DNA from: Marinobacterium lutimaris
GTDB lineage: Bacteria; Pseudomonadota; Gammaproteobacteria; Pseudomonadales; Balneatricaceae
Reading direction: 5' to 3'
Assembly: GCF_900108065.1 (NCBI RefSeq)
Contig: NZ_FNVQ01000001.1
Span: 806,001-870,000 of the forward strand
DNA: 64,000 nucleotides
Positions 17,520 to 25,657 of this stretch are shown here, in pieces. Both the position numbers and the translations under genes were made by a program. Positions within the stretch are counted from its first letter, which is position 1. Every line of letters starts with the position of its first letter. The notes beneath the pieces were generated by a model. The model was not told the DNA's origin and made no database searches. It saw nothing but the letters and a program-made list of their open reading frames with translations.

Positions 17520-18398
17520 ATGAAAATCGAGGTTCCCATAGTCAACGCTTTTATCGATGGCGAGCAGGGGGGTAATCCGGCCGGGGTGGTTATCAATGCC
17601 GAACGTTTCACCAGCGAAGAAAAGCAGAGAATTGCCGCTGCGGTAGGCCTTTCTGAAACCGCGTTCGTTTCGCCCTCAGCGAGAGCCGATTTCAAGTTGG
17701 AGTTTTTCACACCCAGCAGGCAAATCGCGCACTGCGGTCACGCTACGGTTGCGGCTTTCAGTTATCTTCACCAACTTGGCTTGCTGAGCACCGCCAACAC
17801 ATCCAAGGAAACCATTGATGGGTGCCGGGATATTCATCTTGAAGGAGACCAGGCCTACATGGAGCAGCTGGCGCCGCGCTATGAAGTTCTGAGCCATAGG
17901 CAGCGGGAGTTTCTTTTAGAGAGTCTGGGGCTCTCCGAGTCTGACCTTTTGCCCGGAGCTGAACCTCAGATCGTTAACACCGGTAATAGCTTTGTCGTGA
18001 TCGGCGTGAAAGATGCGAAAACGCTGGCGCGACTGGCACCAGATCAGCGCCTGATCCGTGAACTCAGCGAGTCGCTCGAGCTTATCGGTCTTTACGTGTT
18101 CTGTCTCGAAACAGAGGTGGCAGGCCGCCAGGCAAGCACCCGCATGTTTGCCCCGCTCTACGGCATCGAAGAGGAAGCAGCGACCGGGATGGCGGCTGGC
18201 CCCTTGGCCTGCTACCTCTATAACCTGTCTTACAGACGGGAACGCCATTTTGAGATTGAACAGGGTTACATGATGCATCCGCCTTCACCCAGCCTGCTGA
18301 ATGTAACCCTTCAGTTGAACAGCGGCGGTGATATAACAGGATTAATGGCGGGTGGTCGCGCCTTAGTGAGCGAGACACGCGCTGTTGATCTGGTTTGA
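17520..18398 (+). CDS. PhzF-family isomerase-like protein
   Basis: A 292-residue protein with the diaminopimelate-epimerase-like fold of the PhzF family. Conserved features: GNPAGVV near the N-terminus, SETAFV carrying the catalytic-type glutamate, FFTPSRQIAHCGHATVA, and EEEAATGMAAGPLA. No other phenazine genes are present, so a role in phenazine synthesis is unlikely; the family is broad and mostly uncharacterised. Probably cotranscribed with the DUF1127 gene. Confidence 0.9.
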   Translation: MKIEVPIVNAFIDGEQGGNPAGVVINAERFTSEEKQRIAAAVGLSETAFVSPSARADFKLEFFTPSRQIAHCGHATVAAFSYLHQLGLLSTANTSKETIDGCRDIHLEGDQAYMEQLAPRYEVLSHRQREFLLESLGLSESDLLPGAEPQIVNTGNSFVVIGVKDAKTLARLAPDQRLIRELSESLELIGLYVFCLETEVAGRQASTRMFAPLYGIEEEAATGMAAGPLACYLYNLSYRRERHFEIEQGYMMHPPSPSLLNVTLQLNSGGDITGLMAGGRALVSETRAVDLV

Positions 18399-18559
18399 GT
18401 CGAATTCCTTCTGAGCCTTGTTTGGCGCCGAACTTAACATCGCGAGCAAAGGCTGTAGCAGCTGCGCGCTTTTACTGGAGCCGTTGCATGCACTGCCGCA
18501 AGAACGTGCAGATCGTGAGTACAGCAAAGCTGCACTCACGGTGGGGTTCTTGGCGCTTG

Positions 18560-19117
18560 TTAAGCGCTCTTCTTTTCCCATTCATAACGCTGAAATATCG
18601 AATCCACCGGTGTTTCCGCGTAGTGGTTCACGTAGTTACTCATCACTTTCTGCGCCAGCCCCAGGTTGATCTCAAGAAGCTGCTTCGGGCCGTAGCCGGC
18701 TGCGAAAAAGGCTTCGATGGTTTCATCGCTAAGGTGACCACGGTTGCGAACCATCTCCAGGGTAGTCTCATGGAGCGCCTGTAATTTTGGGGTTGGCATC
18801 GCTTCACCGTTACGCAGCGCCTCATTCAAAGACGGGTCCACTTTCATCATATGTGCAATGCCGGTATGCGCCGGTACGCAGTAGTGGCACTCATGCTCAA
18901 CGTTGATGGTCTGCCAGACAACGGTCAGTTCTTCGGCGTCAAACGATGTCTCCTGAAACAGCTTGTGCAGCAGCTGGTAGCCCTCCAGAAGCGGCGGTGA
19001 CTCGGCCATAACCTGGTGTAAGCCAGGGATTCTGCCGAAAGCTTTGACTGAATTTTGCAGCAGTGACTGGCTCGCTGCAGGAGCGGTTTCGAGTGTGTGA
19101 AAGGTAAAACGGCTCAT
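18560..19117 (-). CDS. CMD/AhpD-like protein under TetR control
   Basis: A 185-residue AhpD-like protein with the redox motif CHYCVPAH and EITLGLAQK-type C-terminal helix. It is only distantly related to the copy at 14446. It is divergent from a TetR gene, with two palindromic operators between, so TetR repression is likely. Plausible role is thiol peroxidase or quinone/alkyl stress defence; not proven. The 161-bp gap to phzF holds no recognisable gene. Confidence 0.88.
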   Translation of the reverse strand: MSRFTFHTLETAPAASQSLLQNSVKAFGRIPGLHQVMAESPPLLEGYQLLHKLFQETSFDAEELTVVWQTINVEHECHYCVPAHTGIAHMMKVDPSLNEALRNGEAMPTPKLQALHETTLEMVRNRGHLSDETIEAFFAAGYGPKQLLEINLGLAQKVMSNYVNHYAETPVDSIFQRYEWEKKSA

Positions 19118-19175
19118 AGGAATCTCCGTATTGGGTTTGAGCTTGTGCGAAGTTGCAAGATGACATTAGCTAGAT

Positions 19176-19214
19176 TTGAACGATCGTTCAAGACATAATT
19201 GAACAGTTGTTCAA
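19176..19214. promoter_or_regulatory. Two TetR-type palindromes
   Basis: TTGAACGATCGTTCAA (19176-19191) is a perfect 16-bp palindrome; TTGAACAGTTGTTCAA (19199-19214) has the same perfect arms with an asymmetric centre. They are 23 bp apart centre to centre in the gap between the divergent CMD and TetR genes. Typical of TetR autoregulation plus control of the neighbour. Confidence 0.75.
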
Positions 19215-19227
19215 GAGGTCGTTTGTT

Positions 19228-19815
19228 ATGAGTGCAATTAAACAGAGTCATCAGGACGCTATTCGAAAGGCCACGGAGCTGTTTTGGGCCAAGGGATTCC
19301 ATGCTACTTCCATGCGCAATATCCAGCAGGCGATGGATATGCGGCCGGGTAGTATCTACGCCAGTTTTGGCGGTAAGGAGGCGCTGTTCAAAGAGGCGTT
19401 AAACGCCTACACAGCGAATAGCCAGGCGTCGCTGCAAGCGAGCGTGGCGGCTGCCGGGTCGCCCTTGGCTGGTCTAAAACAGTTTGTCATCGATGCAGTG
19501 ATAGGTGGCGCTGAGAACGCACCCAGTGGGCTGTGCATGCTGGTGAAAACGATCTCCGAGCTGACCGATGAGCATGCCGACCTTCTCGCTGAGGCCCGGC
19601 GCCTGTTAAGTGTTCTTGAAGATGACTTTGCTGTAGTCCTGCAACGGGCAAAAGAAGCAGGGGAGCTCAGCGAAAGCAGCGACTGCACAAGGCTGGCGCG
19701 GTACCTTCAAATGCAGCTCATGGGGCTGCGCGCTTATGCACGCACAAACGCCGGGGGGGATGAGCAGCTGCGGGCTCTGATCGACGATACCTTTGCCATT
19801 ATCGGCAAGAGCTGA
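19228..19815 (+). CDS. TetR-family transcriptional regulator
   Basis: TetR repressor with the N-terminal HTH (IRKATELFWAKGFHATSMRN ... MRPGSIYASFGGKEALF) and a ligand-binding C-terminal domain. The ATG at 19228 (195 residues) is preferred over the upstream TTG at 19207, which lies inside the second operator; AGAGG at 19214-19218 is the ribosome site. Divergent from the AhpD-like gene it likely represses. Confidence 0.92.
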   Translation: MSAIKQSHQDAIRKATELFWAKGFHATSMRNIQQAMDMRPGSIYASFGGKEALFKEALNAYTANSQASLQASVAAAGSPLAGLKQFVIDAVIGGAENAPSGLCMLVKTISELTDEHADLLAEARRLLSVLEDDFAVVLQRAKEAGELSESSDCTRLARYLQMQLMGLRAYARTNAGGDEQLRALIDDTFAIIGKS

Positions 19816-19934
19816 GCTGAATTGGTCGAGGCAACGCTGGGCGATTGAGGGATCATGCCACCTGGCAAAGAAAAGACCCCGGTGCGACTAGCTTAGTGGC
19901 TAATCCTGAAGCCAAGAACGGGCTCTAAGGCTCG

Positions 19935-20201
19935 CTATAACTCCCTGGCAATTTCTACAACCTGGTTTCTAAGCCAGGTTTGGGGAGGATCATAGTGCTG
20001 CCTTTCATACCAGATCATCGACAGTTTGAAAGATGGGACCTTTATAGGCAGTTGAAGTAGCTCAATGTGAGCTGATCTAGCCACCTGGTTAGCCAGTTTG
20101 CGCGGGATGGACAGGATCAAATCACTCTCCGCCACAGTTCGGGGAGCCACCAGGAAGTGGGGTGTTCTTACTGTGATTCTACGTGTGAGTCCCTGCTGCA
20201 A
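19935..20201 (-). pseudogene. 3' remnant of a LysR regulator gene
   Basis: An open frame of 88 codons whose translation matches only the end of a LysR effector domain: FLVAPRTVAESDLILSIPRK followed by LQLPIKVPSFKLSMIWYERQ and a final WLRNQVVEIAREL. There is no HTH; the remaining two thirds of the gene would have lain where the hipBA operators and hipB now start. It is read as a truncated remnant left when hipBA arrived. Coordinates cover the whole open frame; the clear LysR match spans about 19938-20180. Confidence 0.7.
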
Positions 20202-20226
20202 GTTAAGACGAGACTAACCTTATCAA

Positions 20227-20344
20227 ACTAAACGAACGGTTAGTATTGCAGTGTTATCCAGCCTAACAGAGATGAAAATAACCTAACGGTTAGTCTTTGC
20301 ATGACAAAGGCTGAGCCCGGGTCTAAACTAACCGTTCAGTTAGT
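20227..20344. promoter_or_regulatory. Three 18-bp hipBA operators at exact 50-bp intervals
   Basis: Sites ACTAAACGAACGGTTAGT (20227-20244), AATAACCTAACGGTTAGT (20277-20294) and ACTAACCGTTCAGTTAGT (20327-20344) share the form ACTAAC-N6-GTTAGT, the third being perfect. Their starts are spaced precisely 50 bp. The last ends one base before the CTGGAG ribosome site of hipB. HipB-type antitoxins bind several palindromes to autorepress, sometimes looping DNA. Confidence 0.75.
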
Positions 20345-20356
20345 CTGGAGTCTGCC

Positions 20357-20617
20357 ATGATTAAAGAGATTAAGTCCGTTAAAGACCTGGGTGTCGTCGT
20401 CCGAACGATTCGGCGTGAGCAGGGGCTGCGTCAGGACGACCTTGGCTTCATGGCTTCCTGTAGCCACAAATTCATCATCGATGTGGAGAAAGGCAAACCC
20501 ACGGTTCAAACTGGCAAGCTGCTAACTCTTTTAGCCGAGCTGGGCGTCAGTATTACTGTCGACATCCCCGAAAACCTGAGAGAAGCCGTGGAGCAAGCGC
20601 TGGCGGGTGACGAATGA
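20357..20617 (+). CDS. hipB: HipB-like antitoxin (XRE HTH)
   Basis: An 86-residue XRE-family HTH protein (VRTIRREQGLRQDDLGFMAS, FIIDVEKGKPTVQTGKLLTL) preceding hipA with a four-base ATGA overlap. HipB neutralises the HipA kinase and represses the operon through palindromic operators; three such sites lie just upstream. Start ATG at 20357 has CTGGAG 6 bases before it. Confidence 0.92.
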   Translation: MIKEIKSVKDLGVVVRTIRREQGLRQDDLGFMASCSHKFIIDVEKGKPTVQTGKLLTLLAELGVSITVDIPENLREAVEQALAGDE

Positions 20618-21891
20618 GTGGTGGGGACAGGTCGCTTGCTGTTTGGTGCAATACCGAACTTGTCGGAATGCTCAGAGAAACAAACAACCTGTGGGCGTTT
20701 GAATACGCGCAAGACTGGTCGGCGTTCGATCTGGCGCCGGGTCTGCCGCGCACAGAGCAAGTGATTGTCGATGGCGCGAGCACCCGCCCGGTGCAGTGGT
20801 TCTTCGATAATCTGTTGCCAGAAGAGGGAGCGCGCACTCTTCTCGCCAATGATGCCAAGCTTGATGACGCGGATGCCTTCGGGCTCCTGGCCCATTTTGG
20901 CGCTGAGTCGGCGGGGGCTTTGACTCTATTGGCCCCTGCTGAACATCCATCAACAGGAACTCGAAGAGAGCTTTCTTATGAGGAGCTATCACGGCGTATA
21001 CGCTACCTGCCAGATATTCCGCTGTCTCAAGGTGGCAGCAAGCGGATGTCTCTTGCCGGGGCCCAGCATAAGTTACCGGTAATTTATGAGAAGGGGGTGT
21101 TGTATGAGCCGGGCCATACGATGCCCTCCACCCATATCCTGAAACCAAATCACAGCAAGCCAGAAGATTACGGGCATACCGCGATCAATGAGTATTTCAT
21201 GATGCGCCTGGCCAGGCTCTGCGGATTCGATGTGCCTGCAGTTGAGCTTATCCGAGTACCTGAGCCCGTCTATCTTGTCCGCCGCTTCGATAGAGAGGAA
21301 GCAAAGGGCGTCTTGTCGAGGCTGCATACTATCGATGCCTGCCAGTTACTGGGCATCGATCGAATTTACAAATATGTGAGGGGAGTGCCCGGTTCACTGG
21401 CATCCATCGTGGACAAATGCCGGACACCAGCCAGTACCCGTGCCGGCCTGTTCCGATGGTTGATGTTCAACCTCCTGATAGGCAACACCGACAACCATCT
21501 AAAGAACCTCTCATTCATGATGCGCCGCGATGGAATCCTGTTGGCCCCTCATTACGACTTGTTGTGTACCGCCATCTATGAAAAAGATAACCAGTGGTTG
21601 AACGCACCGCTGAGCTGGCGATTTGAACACTACGTTAGCCTTGGCGATATCGATCGGCACTATATTGAGGTGCTGGCCGGGGCTTTGAAAATCTCACCGC
21701 CGATGATCGATAGAACGATCCGGTCAATGGTGGATGCCGTTTTGAGTTCTGCGGATCGCCTTCTCGCCGAAATTGAGCAGCAGGAATATGACGGGATCAC
21801 CAAGAGTGGTGACCTTCACTTTCTGCGCCGGTGTCGATATGGCGTGATGGTGGATATGGCTGACCGGCTTAAGGGAATGCTCCCCGGCTGA
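20614..21891 (+). CDS. hipA: HipA-like serine/threonine kinase toxin
   Basis: A 425-residue HipA toxin. N-terminal subdomain 1 (VWCNTELVGMLRE, FDNLLPEEG), then the kinase core: glycine-rich SLAGAQHKLPV, nucleotide region HILKPNH, catalytic GNTDNHLKNLSF and metal-binding LAPHYDLL. Full length and all kinase motifs are intact, so it should be active. E. coli HipA phosphorylates GltX; the target here is unknown. The module sits between remnants of a LysR gene and an EamA gene, suggesting horizontal acquisition. Confidence 0.93.
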   Translation: MSGGDRSLAVWCNTELVGMLRETNNLWAFEYAQDWSAFDLAPGLPRTEQVIVDGASTRPVQWFFDNLLPEEGARTLLANDAKLDDADAFGLLAHFGAESAGALTLLAPAEHPSTGTRRELSYEELSRRIRYLPDIPLSQGGSKRMSLAGAQHKLPVIYEKGVLYEPGHTMPSTHILKPNHSKPEDYGHTAINEYFMMRLARLCGFDVPAVELIRVPEPVYLVRRFDREEAKGVLSRLHTIDACQLLGIDRIYKYVRGVPGSLASIVDKCRTPASTRAGLFRWLMFNLLIGNTDNHLKNLSFMMRRDGILLAPHYDLLCTAIYEKDNQWLNAPLSWRFEHYVSLGDIDRHYIEVLAGALKISPPMIDRTIRSMVDAVLSSADRLLAEIEQQEYDGITKSGDLHFLRRCRYGVMVDMADRLKGMLPG

Positions 21892-21917
21892 TCAGAGCGG
21901 GTGCCAAGCAATACATC

Positions 21918-21974
21918 ATGTGGTGTAGAAAGCCTGCTCCGGTTCTCTCTCCAAAACCGGAGAATGTCGTTTAA
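21918..21974 (+). pseudogene. 3' remnant of a second EamA transporter gene
   Basis: Eighteen codons and a stop read MWCRKPAPVLSPKPENVV, matching 12 of 18 residues of the intact EamA protein's C-terminus (MWRKKPAPVVTPKPEDAV, ending at 8615), with matching DNA as well. Only this tail remains, 26 bp after the hipA stop. Together with the LysR remnant at 19935-20201 it marks the other side of the hipBA replacement. Confidence 0.65.
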
Positions 21975-21987
21975 TACTGAGATCCGG

Positions 21988-22713
21988 TTAACCGAATCCG
22001 AAGAGTTGAACGGCCGCCAGGGTCGACATGCCGCGGATCAGCCACTTGATATGGTTGAACTGCAGGCGGCGCAGCAACCAGAAGCCGAGAAAGCCGCCCA
22101 CCGCCAGCCCCGGAAGTGCCTGCAGGCCGAGCCAGATGGTGTCTTCATGCAGCAGACCAAGATGCAGGAAGAAGGGGATCTTGAACAGGTTGATCATGAA
22201 AAAGGTCCAGACCCGCGTCGCTACATAAGTTTCCTTGTCGAGTTTCTGTTCCATCAGGTAGAGGCTGACCAATGGGCCCGCCGAGTTGGATGTAATACTG
22301 ATGAAGCCGGTGACCGCCCCCATCAGGTGGCCGATGATGGGAAGCTTCATAAACTGGCTATCTTGGAAATCCAGCAGGATACCCAGTATCAACATGCCCA
22401 GAATCAGGCAGCCCAGCAAAACCTTGAAATGATCGCTGGAGAGTCCTGAAAGCAACCAGGCTCCGACGGCAACGCCGGCAAGGCAGAGAGGCAGAAGACG
22501 TGAAAGCACGCCCCAGTCGATGTGCTTACGGTAGGTTCCCGCGGCGAGAATATCGGTGAGGATATACATGGGAAGGGTTATCGCCAGAACCTCGGGGCCA
22601 GGGAAGGTGATCAGAAGAATCGGCAAAATAAGTACGCCCATCCCGCCAATCGAAAATTTTGAAAACCCGGTTACCAGGCCTGCTGCGAGCAGGCACACCA
22701 ACGCTGTGTCCAT
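21988..22713 (-). CDS. TauE/SafE-family membrane exporter
   Basis: A 241-residue, mostly hydrophobic protein of the TauE/SafE (DUF81) family with about eight helices; conserved segments are GMGVLILPILLITFPGPEVL near the N-terminus and GAVTGFISITSNSAGPLVSL in the second repeat. Family members export sulfite, sulfoacetate or related organosulfur acids; the substrate here is not determinable. Divergent from the LysR gene at 22859, its probable regulator. Confidence 0.9.
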   Translation of the reverse strand: MDTALVCLLAAGLVTGFSKFSIGGMGVLILPILLITFPGPEVLAITLPMYILTDILAAGTYRKHIDWGVLSRLLPLCLAGVAVGAWLLSGLSSDHFKVLLGCLILGMLILGILLDFQDSQFMKLPIIGHLMGAVTGFISITSNSAGPLVSLYLMEQKLDKETYVATRVWTFFMINLFKIPFFLHLGLLHEDTIWLGLQALPGLAVGGFLGFWLLRRLQFNHIKWLIRGMSTLAAVQLFGFG

Positions 22714-22789
22714 CGCTTCTCCTTAATCAATTCAGATACTTAGCTTAAGCCTCTGAACGATTCAAAGATAACGCTATGTTTTTGTTAAT

Positions 22790-22810
22790 ATGATCGCCTA
22801 ACTCGATCAT
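22790..22810. promoter_or_regulatory. LysR-box candidate between tauE-like and lysR genes
   Basis: Perfect 7-bp arms ATGATCG (22790-22796) and CGATCAT (22804-22810) with a 7-bp centre contain a T-N11-A match (T22794, A22806), the hallmark of LysR sites. It lies 49 bp before the lysR start and 77 bp from the tauE-like start. Confidence 0.5.
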
Positions 22811-22858
22811 GTTGCGGCCGGTTAACGCACGGGCCGTAGAGAAAACCATGGGGCAAGC

Positions 22859-23740
22859 ATGACCAACGAACAGTTAAGGGCGTTTATCGCGGTGGTGGAG
22901 TGGGGCAGCTTCCGTGCGGCGGGAAGCCATCTGTTCAAGACACAGTCCAGTGTCAGTGCTTCGGTGCGGGTGCTGGAGGAGGAGTTCGGCCTGCAGCTGT
23001 TCGATCGCAGCCACTACCGGCCGCAACTGACCAGCGAGGGAAGGACCTTCTACCATCAGGCGCGCAAGCTGTTGTCCCAGGCCGATGAGCTGGAGCAGCT
23101 GGGCCACCGCCTGGCGGCAGATCCCGCGCCTACGCTATCGATCGCGCTCAGTGCCATGTGTTCGCTGCCACCGGGGCTGGATATCATTCGGCGCTTTTGC
23201 AGCGACCACCCGGAGCTGCGCCTGCATATCCAGACGGAGCATCTGTCCGGCGTACTGGAGCAGCTGCACCTCGAAACCGCTGAAATCGCCATCGGCCCGC
23301 ACCGTGGCCTGGACCAGCGCTACGAGTTCGCCGAAATCTCCCGTATCCAGATGATCACTGTGGCTGCCCCGGGCTTTGTTCCCGATTTGCCGGAGGGGCT
23401 GGTGCCCCAGTCGGTATTGAGGTCGCGGCCTCATATACTGATCACCGACAGTGGTTCGCAGGCGCCTTTCGATCACGTGAACGTTATTCCCGGCGGCCAT
23501 CTCTGGTACGTCACCGACTACCAGATGAAGAAGGCGCTGCTGCTGGCTGAAATGGGATGGGCCAGGATTCCGGCCCATATGGTCGAGCAGGAGCTGGCAT
23601 CAGGAGAGCTTATCCAACTGCAGATCGAAAACTTCCCGTCAGAGAGTGAGGTGCCGATCTACCTGATCCGGCTGAATGAGCAGCCGTTAAGCCGTGAAGC
23701 TAATGCGCTTTGGCAGGAGCTGCTCAAACTCAGGAACTGA
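22859..23740 (+). CDS. LysR-family transcriptional regulator
   Basis: A 293-residue LysR protein: HTH at residues 1-60 (TNEQLRAFIAVVEWGSFRAA, LQLFDRSHYRPQLTSEG) and an effector-binding domain. It is divergent from the TauE/SafE exporter, which it probably activates in response to the exported compound or a precursor. No other partner gene is near. Confidence 0.92.
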   Translation: MTNEQLRAFIAVVEWGSFRAAGSHLFKTQSSVSASVRVLEEEFGLQLFDRSHYRPQLTSEGRTFYHQARKLLSQADELEQLGHRLAADPAPTLSIALSAMCSLPPGLDIIRRFCSDHPELRLHIQTEHLSGVLEQLHLETAEIAIGPHRGLDQRYEFAEISRIQMITVAAPGFVPDLPEGLVPQSVLRSRPHILITDSGSQAPFDHVNVIPGGHLWYVTDYQMKKALLLAEMGWARIPAHMVEQELASGELIQLQIENFPSESEVPIYLIRLNEQPLSREANALWQELLKLRN

Positions 23741-23814
23741 TAACGAATACTTGGGCAGCGTAAAACCGATAGAGGTGCGGGCAGCGGCTCGATAACCGCC
23801 ACCCTGAAGAGAAA

Positions 23815-25521
23815 CTAGGCTCTGATCGACAGGCTAATGGTAGTCAGCCTTTCATCCAGCATATCGGCGATTTCCAGCTGAACGCCGCGAATGTTCACTG
23901 TCGCTCCGGTTTCTCCGCGGGATCCCAGCGCTTCTCTTGTGAGTTGCTCCAGCGTTTTTGTTCGGTCTTCAGACAACTCTATACCGTAAGCACGCAGTAC
24001 GTCTTCAACCCGGGTACTGCCCTTTAAATTGAGTTTTGTCTTCAGCAGTTCACTGGCATTGCTGTCCAGTGACTCTGCAAAAATACAATCCACAAAAGGC
24101 CGCAGCTCTGGCCTGAGAACCACGAACAGATGGTCGCCGGCACACAGACGGGTGGAGCCTCGCGGAGGTATAACGTTCGAACCGCGGCTGATCATTGCGA
24201 CAATGGTGCTGTCCGGCAGTGCCATCTGCGACAGCAGCAAACCATCCACCCGAGGGCTGTTGCCCAGGGTGTACTCCACGATTTCGGCATCAACATCGCC
24301 CAAGGATGTTATCTCAAGAGTGGCGGCGGAGATTGCAGGCGGTGGCTCGGTTAAGCCCAGTTTTCGAGCCAGCCAGGGCAGGGTGGAGCCCTGAATGGTG
24401 GCAGATATCAGTACGACGAAGAACACCACGTCAAAAATCAGTGGTGCATTGGGTAAGCCGAACAGCAAAGGGAAGATCGCCAGGATAATAGGGACCGCGC
24501 CCCTTAAGCCGACCCAGGAAACCAACCCTATCTCCGGCTTGCTAAAACCAAAGTACTTAAGGATTGGCACCACTGCCAAAGGTCTGGCAACCAGGATTAA
24601 CACCGCCGCAATCAGCAGCCCCTGGAACCAGACGTCGAGCAGGGATTCCGGATTTATCAGCAGCCCCAAAACAACGAACATCATGATCTGGCTGAGCCAT
24701 GCGAGGCCGTCGTGAAACAGGAAGGTACTGCGCTGGAAGACAAAACGCTTGTTGCCGATCATGACACCGGCAATGAAGATCGCCAGGAAGCCGCTGCCTT
24801 CGAGATTCGCGGCGATGCCAAAGGCCAGCAAGCCAAAGGCGGTGACGAGGACCAGGTAGAGGCCAGACGCTGTCAGGTCAATCCGATTGATCACCTTAAC
24901 CGCCAACCATCCGATCAATAGCCCGACGGCGGCGCCAATCCCCATTTGCATCACAAACAGCTGTAGCAGGCCGATACCCGGCGTCATGTCGTTAACCAGG
25001 ATATCGAGTAAGCCAACGGTGAGGAAAATCGCCATCGGATCGTTCGATGCGCTTTCGATCTCGAGCGTGGATTTCAGGCGAGGATTGAGATGAATCCCCG
25101 CATTCCTGAGCAGCGAAAACACGGCAGCGGCATCGGTTGATCCAACGATCGCCCCCAGCAACATCCCTTCCAACGGTGAGAGATCAAGAATGAGAGCGGC
25201 GGTCAGTCCGGTAATTGTGGCCGTTACCAGCACACCGATAGTGGCCAGAAGCGATGCTGGCTTCCAGACTCTCTTGATTGAAGAGAGCGACGTCTGCAGG
25301 CCACCGTCGAACAGAATCATCGCCAGCGCGAGGGTGCCCAGAGCGTGAGCGCCTTCCGCATTGTCAAAGGAGATCCCGATACCGTCTTCACCGGCCAACA
25401 TGCCTACAAGCAGGAAGAGCACCAGTACTGGCAGCCCGAGCCGGGCGGATAATTTACTGGAGAAAATCCCTAGCAGAATCAGGACTGCCGCCAGCAGGAT
25501 GATATGGTCGATAGCAAACAT
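23815..25521 (-). CDS. K+/H+ antiporter, NhaP2/CvrA type
   Basis: A 568-residue CPA1-family cation/proton antiporter. The first 400 residues form about 12-13 membrane helices and include the proton-pathway segment ESASNDPMAIFLT. A cytosolic RCK_C-like domain (VDGLLLSQMALPDSTIVAMI) follows and then a C-terminal CorC/HlyC-like region. The whole architecture matches K+/H+ antiporters of the NhaP2 group, which guard against excess cytoplasmic K+. It stands alone, 137 bp beyond the end of the broken MFS gene. Confidence 0.92.
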   Translation of the reverse strand: MFAIDHIILLAAVLILLGIFSSKLSARLGLPVLVLFLLVGMLAGEDGIGISFDNAEGAHALGTLALAMILFDGGLQTSLSSIKRVWKPASLLATIGVLVTATITGLTAALILDLSPLEGMLLGAIVGSTDAAAVFSLLRNAGIHLNPRLKSTLEIESASNDPMAIFLTVGLLDILVNDMTPGIGLLQLFVMQMGIGAAVGLLIGWLAVKVINRIDLTASGLYLVLVTAFGLLAFGIAANLEGSGFLAIFIAGVMIGNKRFVFQRSTFLFHDGLAWLSQIMMFVVLGLLINPESLLDVWFQGLLIAAVLILVARPLAVVPILKYFGFSKPEIGLVSWVGLRGAVPIILAIFPLLFGLPNAPLIFDVVFFVVLISATIQGSTLPWLARKLGLTEPPPAISAATLEITSLGDVDAEIVEYTLGNSPRVDGLLLSQMALPDSTIVAMISRGSNVIPPRGSTRLCAGDHLFVVLRPELRPFVDCIFAESLDSNASELLKTKLNLKGSTRVEDVLRAYGIELSEDRTKTLEQLTREALGSRGETGATVNIRGVQLEIADMLDERLTTISLSIRA

Positions 25522-25657
25522 GGGTGTTTCCTTTATCGAAGCTAGAAAGCCGAAGCTAAAAAGCCGAAACTAAAACTTGATGGTACGCGGTTTACCGGGC
25601 CAGGGCAGCGACGACGAGCAACTCTACATCATCGCTTTCCATACGGAGCTCTTGCTG

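Noticed and set aside
18399-18559. Possible small gene between phzF and the second CMD gene
   Set aside because: Short overlapping frames only, no ribosome site and no family resemblance.
21931-21965. Terminator hairpin CTCCGGTT/AACCGGAG after hipA
   Set aside because: The pairing is part of the EamA 3' remnant coding sequence and lacks a T-tract; the remnant explanation covers it.
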